Shown here piece by piece: positions 6,390 to 14,598 of a stretch of 32,189 bases of DNA. A program made the translations under genes and the position numbers. The stretch is from Bacteroidales bacterium (GTDB taxonomy: Bacteria > Bacteroidota > Bacteroidia > Bacteroidales > UBA932), in contig JAFSUF010000052.1 of assembly GCA_017445425.1 (NCBI GenBank), positions 1-32,189 on the forward strand, read 5' to 3'. The notes beneath the pieces were generated by a model. It saw only the letters and a list, made by a program, of their open reading frames with translations, was not told the DNA's origin and made no database searches. Within the stretch, counting starts at the first letter, position 1; each line of letters begins with the position of its first letter.

Positions 6390-6927
6390 TTATTTGCTTA
6401 ATGTTATGCTATAGTAAAAGTCCCCATAATCTACATTTGCGATTTTGTGTATCAGAGAAACAGTGTTGATGTATGAAACCTCGTGCGGCAGAGCCTGCAA
6501 ATGGGGCATCAGTTTCTCTGTCAGATAATACACGCCATATAGTTGGTCCCAATCACACGGTCAAAACCATCCTTTGTCTTCTTGCCGGGTTGATGAAAAA
6601 CGCCGGCGTTATTAACAAATACGTCTATGTCAATAGCATCGCGCCTGATTCTCTCCACAAAAGCATCAATAGAAGAAAAATCGGCAATATCGAGAGCCAT
6701 GACAGAGACGGAGGATTGCGGATATTTTGCAGCGAGTGAATTCCGCGCTTCGTTTGCCCTTTGCATATTACGGCAGGCAAGAATCACATCCGCCCCGAGA
6801 TAAAGCATAGTCTCCGCCTCTTTAAAGCCTACTCCGCTGTTGCGCCGGCCACCACCACAGTCTTGCAGGCAAGAGAGATATTGGCGTTGGCCTTAAGCCA
6901 TCGCTTTGTCTTATCAGTCAGGCTCAT
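6390..6927 (-). pseudogene. Short-chain dehydrogenase/reductase, frameshifted and truncated
   Basis: Starting from ATG 6927 the sequence reads MSLTDKTKRWLKANANISLA, then CKTVVVAGA. Restoring one missing A gives GANSGVGFKEAETMLYLGAD, a GxxxGxG NAD(P)-binding motif. The middle frame continues with VILACRNMQRANEARN to NNAGVFHQPGKKTKDGF, including the NNAG motif. A second one-base loss near 6533 shifts to VYYLTEKLMPHLQALPHEVS, which ends YYSITLSK at TAA 6390-6392. The catalytic YxxxK region and the C-terminal half are therefore missing. Two independent indels plus a 3' truncation argue for a pseudogene. It once resembled retinol-dehydrogenase-like SDRs. It points the same way as the lipoprotein genes. 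Confidence 0.8.
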
Positions 6928-6942
6928 ACGGTGAGCAAAGAG

Positions 6943-8578
6943 CTATTTCTCAACGATTTCGATATCGGTAACATCCTTACGGTTGATTGTGAGGATGTTG
7001 TCGCAGTCATTCCAGGTGCCGAAACTCCAGGCGGATTTGGCCAGGGGCTTGTCGCCGGAAAGTACCTTCGGTCTGAAAGAAAGCTTGATCCGTTCGGTAC
7101 CGTCGGCCTCAAGTGCGGTGTATTTGATGCTGCCGGGGCCGTATTGCACGTCTTTAAGCATACAACTGGTGCTGAAGATATGGTCGGTGCCTTCAGGAAT
7201 AATCTCCGGAAAGGCCACCATACCCTCGAAGAAATGCGGCAGATAATCGAAATAACTGTCGGAATACCATACACCTGCCCATTCCATACCGGTAGAGTTG
7301 ACGGCGATATTGCCCTTGGAAGTATGGTTGTATGCCGAATATTCGGCAAGGGCCAGGGTGGCGAGAGCCTCGTTCTTTGCCTGCTCGCAGCCCGTCTCGC
7401 GAGCCCAGCGGGCCAGCACGGAGCCGTAGCGCGCAGTATGGCTGCCCATATCGTAATAGCAGGCATCCTGCTCTTTAATGCTGACACCGCCATAATTCAC
7501 GACGCCCCCGAAACGCCCTTTGACAAGGGCAAGCAGGTCCAGTACAATCTGCTTGTAATCTTTGCAGGCATCTGGATTACCCAGCAGATACCTGGCAGTT
7601 TCCATAGGGGAGAACTGGTTTATATTGGTCGGATGGTTGCTTCTGATATCCTCGAAGTAGCCGGACCAGTAGTCTGTTTTCATGGGATATTCCATTATCC
7701 AGTCGAACACCAGGTCCCGCTTTGCCTTGACTTGGGCCATATCCAGGGACATATCGCTGGCGAGAATCTTGTCGAAGAATTCCACCACGAAGATCATGTT
7801 GGCAGTGTAGGGATCTTCCACTTCGCCGGTGCGCATATTCAGCCTGAACGGAAGTGGAGATGCCTTGTCGCTGCCCTCTTTGATATTAGCCATAAGCAAC
7901 TCTGCGATATGCTCTGCAATCGCAGAGTACTTCTGCTCTGCGCTGTATTCGGCATAATCCATATATGCAATGCCCACCATTGCGGCCTTGTCCGGCTCCA
8001 GCAGTTCGTCCATATAGATCCCGTCGGGGTCTTCGTTATCTTGCGTGCGGACCATTCCCGGCCATGCCCAGTCGCCGGGCGTGGGGAACATCAGCATCCT
8101 GTCCAGCAGTTTCTTTACGGGCACCAGCGCCCCTTATGTCGCCTGTATAAGGATAATAATAGCGGAACAGTTTCATCGCAAAATATGCGTTGCCGCCCTG
8201 GTTGTTGGGATACAGGTTGCCGCCCCAGATGCGGTCTTGGGTCAGCAGTTCGGGAAAGACCATACGCTCTATCTCGTAAGAAGCGGTCACAAGATAGCCA
8301 GCAAGCAAGCCTTCCCCGGTTTTCACCAGCGGACCGTCCATCAAGAAGTTCATAGACCAGACCATAAGGCTGTCATAGTCCAGCCATGGCTGCATCCAGC
8401 CGTCTTTTACTTTAAAATAGTGCTCGAAAAAGCTATGCTCAAAATCTGAAAAGTCAGGCCCAGGGAGGCCTTGCACGTTGTAGCTACGAATCCTGGGGGT
8501 CATCACTGGGGCCTGGGAGACCGGCCTGCAGCCTGCCAGGGCAAGTATGCAGACAAGTGGAATCAAAAACCTTTTCAT
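6943..8578 (-). pseudogene. Lipoprotein paralogue of the 8575-10230 gene, one-base frameshift
   Basis: The reading begins at ATG 8578, overlapping the upstream paralogue's TGA as ATGA, and encodes MKRFLIPLVCILALAGCRP, a lipoprotein signal with lipobox LAGC. Alignment by eye with the paralogue is continuous over the whole length. At YPYTGDIR (near 8131-8135) the minus strand has AGG GGC GCT where the paralogue has CGG GCG CTG. One extra G throws translation into an unrelated tail (GAGARKETAG). The correct frame resumes with PVKKLLDRMLMFPTPGDWAW and runs to VTDIEIVEK and the stop at 6943. Repaired, it would be about 544 aa. Either a recent pseudogene or a G-run sequencing error. The protein's function is unknown; see the intact copy. 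Confidence 0.75.
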
Positions 8579-10230
8579 ATTGCATATTCTTTCACGATTT
8601 CTATATCGGTAACATCTTTGCGATTGATTGTGAGGATGTTGTCGCAATCATTCCAGGTGCCGAAACTCCAGGCGGATTTGGCCAGGGGCTTGCCGCCGGA
8701 GAGGACTTTGGGTCTGAAAGAAAGCTTGATCCGTTCGGTACCGTCAGGCTCTATTGCAGTGTATTTTATGCTGCCCGGGGCGTATTCCACATCCTTTAGC
8801 AAACAGGTAGTGCTGAATATGTGGTCGGTGCCATCCGGGATAATTTCCGGCCAGGCGGCCATACCCTCGAAGAAGTGGGGCAGATAGTCGAAATAGCTGT
8901 CGGAATACCAGATAGGGTACCATTCTATTCCTACGGAATTAACGGATATATTCCCTTTGGAGGTGTGATTGTATGCAGAATATTCAGAGAGAGCCAGGGT
9001 GGCGAGAGCCTCGTTTTTGGCCTGTTCGCAGCCAGTCTCGCGTGCCCATCTGGCCAGAACCGAGCCGTAGCGTGCAGTGTGGCTGCTCATCTCAAGGAAG
9101 CAGTCGTCCTGCTCGCAGATGCTGACTCCGCCAAAACGCACGGTGCCTCCAAAGCGGCCCTTTACAAAGGCCAGCAGGTCCAGTACAACCTGTTTGTAGT
9201 CCTTGCAGGTTTCCGGATGGTTAAGCAGATACCTTGCGGTTTCCATCGGGGCAAACTGGTTCATATTGGTCAGGCACTCGCTGTCGATATCCTCGAAATA
9301 GCCGGACCAGAGGCCGTTTTTCACAGGATTATCCATTATCCAGTTGAAGACCATATCTCTCTTGGCCTGAACCTGGGACTTGTCCAGGGATGTTTCGCCG
9401 TCAAGAAACTTGTCCAGGAATTCCACAACGAAAATCATATCGGACGAATAGGCATCCTCCGTCTCGCCGGTGCGCATATTCACCCTGAAGGGCAGGGGAG
9501 ATTCTTTGTCGGACCCCTCCTGGATGTTCTTTAAGAGCAATTCGGCAATATGCTCACCCATCGCCTTGTATTTCTCCTCGCCGGTATAGCGCGCATAATC
9601 CATAAAGGCTACGCCAACCATCGCGGCTTTGTCCGGCTCGAGCCTTTCGTCCAGATAGATTCCGTCAGGGTCGTCGTTGTCCTGGGTGCGGACCATTCCC
9701 GGCCACGCCCAGTCGTCGGGGGTGGGGAACATCAGCATCCTGTCCAGGAAGTCCTTCACGGGAATCAGCGCCCGGATGTCTCCGGTATATGGATAGTAAT
9801 AGCGGAAAAGCTTCATCGCAAAATAGACGTTGCTCCCCTGATTGTTGACTACACGGCGCTCGCGGTAAATCCGGTCTTCAGGCAGGACGTCAACATAAGC
9901 GCCTCTGTAGGTGCCGAAAGAGGATGTCACGATGTAACCCGGAAGCAGACCTTCGGGCATATCGAACAGCGGGCCGTCTATCAGGAAATTCATAGACCAG
10001 ACCATCAGGCTGTCGTAGTTCAGCCAGGGCTGCAGCCACCCGTCCTTGACGACAACTTCGTGGTCAAGAATGGTTTGATGGCCCCTGCTGTGTTCAGGTC
10101 CGGGAAGTCCCTGAGAATTGTAAACGGGAATCCTGGGGACCATCATCGTCGATGTGTTTGAGCCCTGTTTGCATCCTGCCAGAAAAAGGGCGCAGGAAAG
10201 GGCAATCATAAGACTGGATACTCTCATCAT
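8575..10230 (-). CDS. Secreted lipoprotein of unknown function, intact paralogue
   Basis: The start is ATG 10230 or 10227. A longer in-frame start at 10254 overlaps the -7 box and is rejected. About 550 aa, with MRVSSLMIALSCALFLAGC as a lipoprotein signal (lipobox LAGC), so the protein is anchored in the periplasm or on the surface. The body is rich in aromatic and acidic residues in helical-looking repeats (WLQPWLNYDSLMVWSMNFL, YFAMKLFRYYYPYTGDIRA, ARYGSVLARWARETGC, YFDYLPHFFEGMAAWPEI), which suggests an alpha/alpha-toroid. A C-terminal beta region follows (IKLSFRPKVLSGGKPL, WSFGTWNDCDNILTINRKD). That layout recalls secreted glycan-active enzymes, but I recognise no catalytic motif or family. 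It is coupled to its broken duplicate downstream by a 4-base overlap. Confidence 0.8.
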   Translation of the reverse strand: MMRVSSLMIALSCALFLAGCKQGSNTSTMMVPRIPVYNSQGLPGPEHSRGHQTILDHEVVVKDGWLQPWLNYDSLMVWSMNFLIDGPLFDMPEGLLPGYIVTSSFGTYRGAYVDVLPEDRIYRERRVVNNQGSNVYFAMKLFRYYYPYTGDIRALIPVKDFLDRMLMFPTPDDWAWPGMVRTQDNDDPDGIYLDERLEPDKAAMVGVAFMDYARYTGEEKYKAMGEHIAELLLKNIQEGSDKESPLPFRVNMRTGETEDAYSSDMIFVVEFLDKFLDGETSLDKSQVQAKRDMVFNWIMDNPVKNGLWSGYFEDIDSECLTNMNQFAPMETARYLLNHPETCKDYKQVVLDLLAFVKGRFGGTVRFGGVSICEQDDCFLEMSSHTARYGSVLARWARETGCEQAKNEALATLALSEYSAYNHTSKGNISVNSVGIEWYPIWYSDSYFDYLPHFFEGMAAWPEIIPDGTDHIFSTTCLLKDVEYAPGSIKYTAIEPDGTERIKLSFRPKVLSGGKPLAKSAWSFGTWNDCDNILTINRKDVTDIEIVKEYAI

Positions 10231-10251
10231 ATTGGATTTGCTGTTGGTACA

Positions 10252-10259
10252 CAAAGATA
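10252..10259 (-). promoter_or_regulatory. Putative promoter for the lipoprotein pair
   Basis: TATCTTTG on the minus strand, 21 bases before ATG 10230. A TTG (plus-strand CAA 10282-10284) lies 22 bases upstream as a possible -33 element. Confidence 0.55.
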
Positions 10260-10325
10260 CAAATTATTAAAAACACTGGTACAATGTGGGCAGGAGTTAT
10301 CCGCAAACGGACATATCATTGCGGA

Positions 10326-11117
10326 TCAATACGGCAGCGCCTTCAGGTGGCGGTGGACCACATCCAGGATACGGCGGCAGCTCGACGGGTTGTTGGCGGC
10401 GATGACCATAGAGGGTACGCTCAGGGAGGGGAAGCCGGTGTCAAAACTGCACACCGCGCCACCGGCCTCGGTAAGGATCAGGGTGGCGGCAGCATAGTCC
10501 CACGGCATCAGGCGCAACTCGAAGTATAGGTCGGCATAGCCGGCCGCTATAAGGCACAGCTCTACGGCAGCGGAGCCGGTACGCCGTACATCGTTGCAGT
10601 CCAGGTAGATGTCATAGATGATATCGCTGCAATAGCGGGCCCAGTCTTTGTGATAGGTGCTCATTGCGGTGAACAGGAGTCCGTCCTCATAAGAGCGGTA
10701 TGAAACGTGGACGGGTTTACCGTTGCAATATGCTCCGCAGCCCTTTTCCGCCCAGTAGAGCTCTCCCCGCCAGGGGCTGTAAACCACACCCATATACTGT
10801 TCTCCGTTGCGCACGAGCGCCACGCTTATGCAACAATTCTCGTTGCCGCGGGCGTAATTGGCCGTGCCGTCTATCGGGTCGATGATCCATATAAATTCGT
10901 GCCCGGCGATGTCGTTCAAGTCCTCTTCTTCGCAGAGGAAACCGCTGCCGGGCAGCAGCGCCGACAGCCGTCCGGTCAGGAAATCCTGCACCGCAAGGTC
11001 GGATGAGGTTACCAGATTCTCACGCGAACCCTTGTCGTGGACCTCAAACCCGGAGCACACCATAAGCGTCGAGGCCTCCTTGACCACATCAATGATATTC
11101 TCTATTCTGATTTCCAT
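10326..11117 (-). CDS. Inositol monophosphatase-family phosphatase
   Basis: 263 aa from ATG 11117 (MEIRIENIIDVV); an upstream ATG at 11138 would add seven residues. The metal-dependent phosphatase motifs are complete: VTSSDLAVQ (about 36-44), CEEED with Glu63/64, WIIDPIDGTANYARG with Asp80/Asp83, and MPWDYAAATLILTEAGG with Asp207. These bind two or three Mg2+ ions in IMPase, SuhB and CysQ enzymes. Which substrate is used (inositol phosphate, PAP, or another sugar phosphate) cannot be read from the motifs alone. The protein is cytoplasmic. It is divergent from the NUDIX gene, about 84 bases apart, with no clear -7 box on this side; the nearest candidate, TATTTTTTG, has one base too many. Confidence 0.9.
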   Translation of the reverse strand: MEIRIENIIDVVKEASTLMVCSGFEVHDKGSRENLVTSSDLAVQDFLTGRLSALLPGSGFLCEEEDLNDIAGHEFIWIIDPIDGTANYARGNENCCISVALVRNGEQYMGVVYSPWRGELYWAEKGCGAYCNGKPVHVSYRSYEDGLLFTAMSTYHKDWARYCSDIIYDIYLDCNDVRRTGSAAVELCLIAAGYADLYFELRLMPWDYAAATLILTEAGGAVCSFDTGFPSLSVPSMVIAANNPSSCRRILDVVHRHLKALPY

Positions 11118-11180
11118 AACACCGCGTAAGGTAAACAACCTTTTTCATTCCGCAAAAAATAGAATAGCCAATAATTAACG

Positions 11181-11188
11181 TATCTTTG
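11181..11188 (+). promoter_or_regulatory. Putative -7 box for NUDIX-MMPL unit
   Basis: TATCTTTG, 12 bases before ATG 11201, matches the Bacteroidetes -7 consensus. No clear -33 TTG was seen. Confidence 0.5.
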
Positions 11189-11200
11189 TAACCTGAAGCT

Positions 11201-11761
11201 ATGGAAAACACTATAAATGAAGACCGCAAGTGGAAGGTGCTTGAGAGCGAGTATCTGATACGCAGGCCGTGGCTGACGGCCCGCAGGGACCGGGCGGAAC
11301 TCCCGGACGGACGCATCAACAACGAATATTATGTGCTGGAATATCCCGACTGGGTAAACATAATAGCCGTGACGGAAGATGGTGACATAGTGCTGGAGAG
11401 GCAATACCGCCACGGACTGGGCAACACTTGCTATGAGCTGCCGTGCGGAGTTATAGAGGAGGGCGAGACCCCGCTGGAGGCGGCTCAACGGGAATTGCTG
11501 GAAGAGACCGGATATGCCGGAGGGAAGTGGGAGGAGTGGATGACCCTTTCTCCCAATCCCGCCACCAGCAACAACCTGGCGCACAGTTTTCTGGCTGTAG
11601 GCGTAAAGAAGGTGGCGGGCCAGAGCCTGGATGCCACTGAGGACATCAAGGTATACCTGAAACGTCCAGAATATGTCCGCGAACTGTTGGAGAATAACCA
11701 GATTCTCCAGGCGCTTATGGCAGCTCCCCTCTGGAAGTATTTCTTTGGCAAGAAGAATTGA
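11201..11761 (+). CDS. NUDIX hydrolase (ADP-ribose pyrophosphatase-like)
   Basis: A 186-aa protein. Residues 83-105 form a complete Nudix box, GVIEEGETPLEAAQRELLEE followed by TGY, fitting Gx5Ex7REUxEExGU. The beta-rich N-terminus (WLTARRDRAELPDGRINNEY, VNIIAVTEDGDIVLERQYRH) is the layout of ADP-ribose/NDP-sugar pyrophosphatases. Such enzymes hydrolyse nucleoside diphosphates linked to another moiety, using Mg2+. The exact substrate is not determined. Its TGA (11759-11761) shares the A with the ATG of the transporter gene, so translation of the two is coupled. A functional link between them is not obvious. Confidence 0.9.
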   Translation: MENTINEDRKWKVLESEYLIRRPWLTARRDRAELPDGRINNEYYVLEYPDWVNIIAVTEDGDIVLERQYRHGLGNTCYELPCGVIEEGETPLEAAQRELLEETGYAGGKWEEWMTLSPNPATSNNLAHSFLAVGVKKVAGQSLDATEDIKVYLKRPEYVRELLENNQILQALMAAPLWKYFFGKKN

Positions 11762-14598
11762 TGCGTATGTCGGTATTCTCCAGGTTTCTGGCGCGAAGGC
11801 GCCTGTGGCTTTTCTTTCTGGTGATGGGGATGGTGGTGGCATCGGCATTGCTTGTGCCCCGCATCAACATAAATACCGACATGACCAAATACCTGCCCGA
11901 CGATTATCCGATGAAGCTGGGTCTGGATATTGTCCGTGAACAGATACCGGGTATGGAAGATCAGATCAGCAGCCTGGGGGCATCATTCGGCGACGGGGCA
12001 GACCTGATGCCCACCGATCTTCCAAGAACCTTGGCGATAGGCGTTTCGCTATTGTTTGTGGTGCTGCTGGTGATGTGCTCATCGCTGATGGAAGTGGTGC
12101 TGTTCCTGATTACGGCAATATGTGCCGTCGCGCTCAATATGGGTACAAATGCCCTCAGGGAGAGCGTTTCCATGATGACCAACACCCTTACCCCCGTGCT
12201 GCAGATGGTGCTCTCCATGGATTACTGCATCATACTGATGAACCGGTACCGGCAGGAGCGCCTGAGCGGACTTATTCCCTCGGACGCTATCCACATTGCG
12301 CTCAAGGGGTCTGCTCCCGCCATACTCAGCAGCGCATTCACCACTATAGTGAGCCTGTTGATGCTCACCTTCATCAAACTCAAGATCGGATCTGACCTCG
12401 GATTTGTGCTGGCAAAGGGTGTGGTTTTCTCGCTTCTGTGCTGCTTCACGGTTCTCCCGACCCTGATTGTGTGGGCCGACAAGCAGGTTATTTTCAAGGT
12501 CAAGAAGACGCCAAAATTCCCGGCAGCGGCGGTCTCCCGCTTCCAGGCGCGATTCAAAGTGCCTCTTGCAGTCCTGTTTGTCCTGGTCGTGGCGCTGGCG
12601 TTATGGCTGCAGGGACGCACGCCAATCAACTTTGCCCCTACGTGGGAGAGCAAGGCCTCCGAGCATTTGCAGGAGAGCAATCCCTTGCTGCTGCTCTATG
12701 AAACGAGAGATGAAGCCGTTGTGCCGCAGCTTCTGGCAGAACTGGAGGCCGACCCCCGTGTGATTCAGACCATAAGCTATCCCACGACCCTCGGGAAGCA
12801 GTGCACCGTGGGCCAGATGCGGGAGATGATGTCCGACCTTGCCACCGACTCCATCCCTGAGGATTTGCTGAGGATGGTATATTATGCCCGTTCTCACCCA
12901 AAACTTGACGGACGCCTGTCCTTTGCCGAGATACAAGATGCGGCAGAGAGTCTTGCGGCTTCTGGCCAGATGCCGGAAGGGGTGAACTTTGACGATATGG
13001 TGGCTAATCTTATGCAGCAGATGGAATCCGGGCCGGAGGAACCCCTCGCCGGCGAGACAGTGCAGATGCCGGAACCCGATACCTCTGCCTTTGTTCAAGT
13101 GATTGCTGAAGAGGAACTGCCGGTTACGGTAGATTCACTGGAGGTCGCCCCGGCCCTGGCAGAAGCTGAAGTCGCCCCCGACATCCCGCAGGAGGCCGGA
13201 ATCACCTATGAGGATGTTACCAGACAGATAACCGCAGCGGATATGGCGGAGATCATGGGGGTTGAGAAAAGGCAGGTCAATATGGTGTTCCGTATGGCAG
13301 GCAAAACAGGCTCTACGATGAGCATGGCGGAGTTCTACGCCTTTGTCCGGGACAATATCCTCACCAACAAGCGCTATTCTGCAATGGTGCCAAAGGATAT
13401 GAAGCAGAAGTTTGTGGATGCAGGGGAGCAGTTGGAGAAGATTCTGGCGGCAGGTCCTGCCAAGGAGCCGTCACAAGACGTTTTGGCCGGGGTGGAAACA
13501 GAACCGGCGGCTGCCGATACGGTGGCAATAGTGCCTGTCCCGGACACTCTCCTGGTGGCGGAGGTCCCTGTGGCAGCAGCGCCTCATCCTGAGCCGCTCC
13601 CGGAGGTGGTTGCCCCCTCGCCGCTTGACAAACTGATTGATATGATGGTTTCCGGGTGGCGCTACTCGTCGTCCAGCGTCCATTCTGCCCTCAGTGCGGC
13701 CGGTGTGCCGGTGACCCGCGACGATATAGATATGCTCTACCTGTATGCTCTCAGCAGAAGGGACTTTGACCCGGAACAGACTATGACTCCCCAGGAGCTG
13801 GTTTACTATGTTGCTGACTCATTGATGCACAGGCCAGTAGTGCAGAGGATTGTGCCGGAACAGGTCCGCAGTGCAGTGGACAGTGCCCGCGTAGTGATTG
13901 CCGCGAACGCCGGTATGCTGAGGGGAGAGCAGTACTCATTTGCCCTTGTCAGTACCAGTTACCCTCAGGAGTCAGACTCGACATTCAACTTTGTCGCTAC
14001 TGCCAACGCGGCTGCGGATTCATTGCTGAGCGGAACTCATTACTGGATAGGGGAGTCTGAAATGTACAAGGAGCTCAAGGATGCGTTCCCGTCGGAGTTG
14101 CTCCTGCTCACAATCCTCACTGTGCTGGCTATCTATTTGATAGTAGCCATCACATTCCGCTCTCTGCTTGTCCCAGTCCCTCTGGTGCTCTCGGTGCTCA
14201 CCGGCGTGTATGTAAATGTTATAGTAAGCGGTATCGGCGGGGGGCAGATGTACTATCTGGCGTATCTGATAATCCAGGGTATACTGATGGGTGCGGCAAT
14301 AGATTATTCGATTCTGTTCACCTCTTATTTCCGCGAGGCCCGCAAGACAGAAGACGTGCAGCATTCCATCCAGAGGGCTTTCGAGGGCTCTTCCCACTCT
14401 GTGCTTACATCGGGGCTGATCCTGATACTGGTGCCGATGGTGATGTCGTTTGTGATGGCAGATCCGATGATTGCCAGCATCCTGAAGAGTCTCAGCATCG
14501 GGGCGCTGGCATCTGTGACAATTATCCTCTTCCTGCTGCCGGCGGTGCTGGCAATTATGTCGGGTGGGGGAACCCGCCCCAAAAAAGGTACGAGGTAA
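11761..14598 (+). CDS. RND-superfamily MMPL transporter with reduced first periplasmic loop
   Basis: 945 aa from ATG 11761; TTG 11758 lies inside the NUDIX gene. TM1 is at about 15-33 and TM2-TM6 at about 91-235, containing SMDYCIILMNRYRQE, the TM4 Asp region typical of MMPL proteins. TM7 is at about 265-285 and TM8-TM12 at about 775-930, containing GAAIDYSILFTSYFREARK. The loop after TM7 is huge (about 490 aa). It holds helical segments split by two Pro/Ala/Glu-rich linkers (near 435-485 and 570-625). The loop after TM1 is only about 56 aa instead of the usual 130 or more, so the porter domain is lopsided. These proteins export lipids or hydrophobic compounds across the inner membrane by proton exchange. 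The substrate here is unknown. No adaptor or outer-membrane channel is adjacent. The stop abuts the convergent receptor gene's stop. Confidence 0.85.
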   Translation: MRMSVFSRFLARRRLWLFFLVMGMVVASALLVPRININTDMTKYLPDDYPMKLGLDIVREQIPGMEDQISSLGASFGDGADLMPTDLPRTLAIGVSLLFVVLLVMCSSLMEVVLFLITAICAVALNMGTNALRESVSMMTNTLTPVLQMVLSMDYCIILMNRYRQERLSGLIPSDAIHIALKGSAPAILSSAFTTIVSLLMLTFIKLKIGSDLGFVLAKGVVFSLLCCFTVLPTLIVWADKQVIFKVKKTPKFPAAAVSRFQARFKVPLAVLFVLVVALALWLQGRTPINFAPTWESKASEHLQESNPLLLLYETRDEAVVPQLLAELEADPRVIQTISYPTTLGKQCTVGQMREMMSDLATDSIPEDLLRMVYYARSHPKLDGRLSFAEIQDAAESLAASGQMPEGVNFDDMVANLMQQMESGPEEPLAGETVQMPEPDTSAFVQVIAEEELPVTVDSLEVAPALAEAEVAPDIPQEAGITYEDVTRQITAADMAEIMGVEKRQVNMVFRMAGKTGSTMSMAEFYAFVRDNILTNKRYSAMVPKDMKQKFVDAGEQLEKILAAGPAKEPSQDVLAGVETEPAAADTVAIVPVPDTLLVAEVPVAAAPHPEPLPEVVAPSPLDKLIDMMVSGWRYSSSSVHSALSAAGVPVTRDDIDMLYLYALSRRDFDPEQTMTPQELVYYVADSLMHRPVVQRIVPEQVRSAVDSARVVIAANAGMLRGEQYSFALVSTSYPQESDSTFNFVATANAAADSLLSGTHYWIGESEMYKELKDAFPSELLLLTILTVLAIYLIVAITFRSLLVPVPLVLSVLTGVYVNVIVSGIGGGQMYYLAYLIIQGILMGAAIDYSILFTSYFREARKTEDVQHSIQRAFEGSSHSVLTSGLILILVPMVMSFVMADPMIASILKSLSIGALASVTIILFLLPAVLAIMSGGGTRPKKGTR

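Noticed and set aside
6931..8355. Long plus-strand frame of 474 codons opposite the broken lipoprotein gene
   Set aside because: It is antisense to a clearly protein-like frame with a lipobox and a paralogue; the antisense translation has no recognisable domain, and similar antisense frames occur opposite the paralogue for the same codon-bias reason.
6943..10230. Direct repeats considered as a mobile element or composite transposon
   Set aside because: The repeats are two coding paralogues in tandem; no transposase, terminal inverted repeats or target-site duplication was seen.
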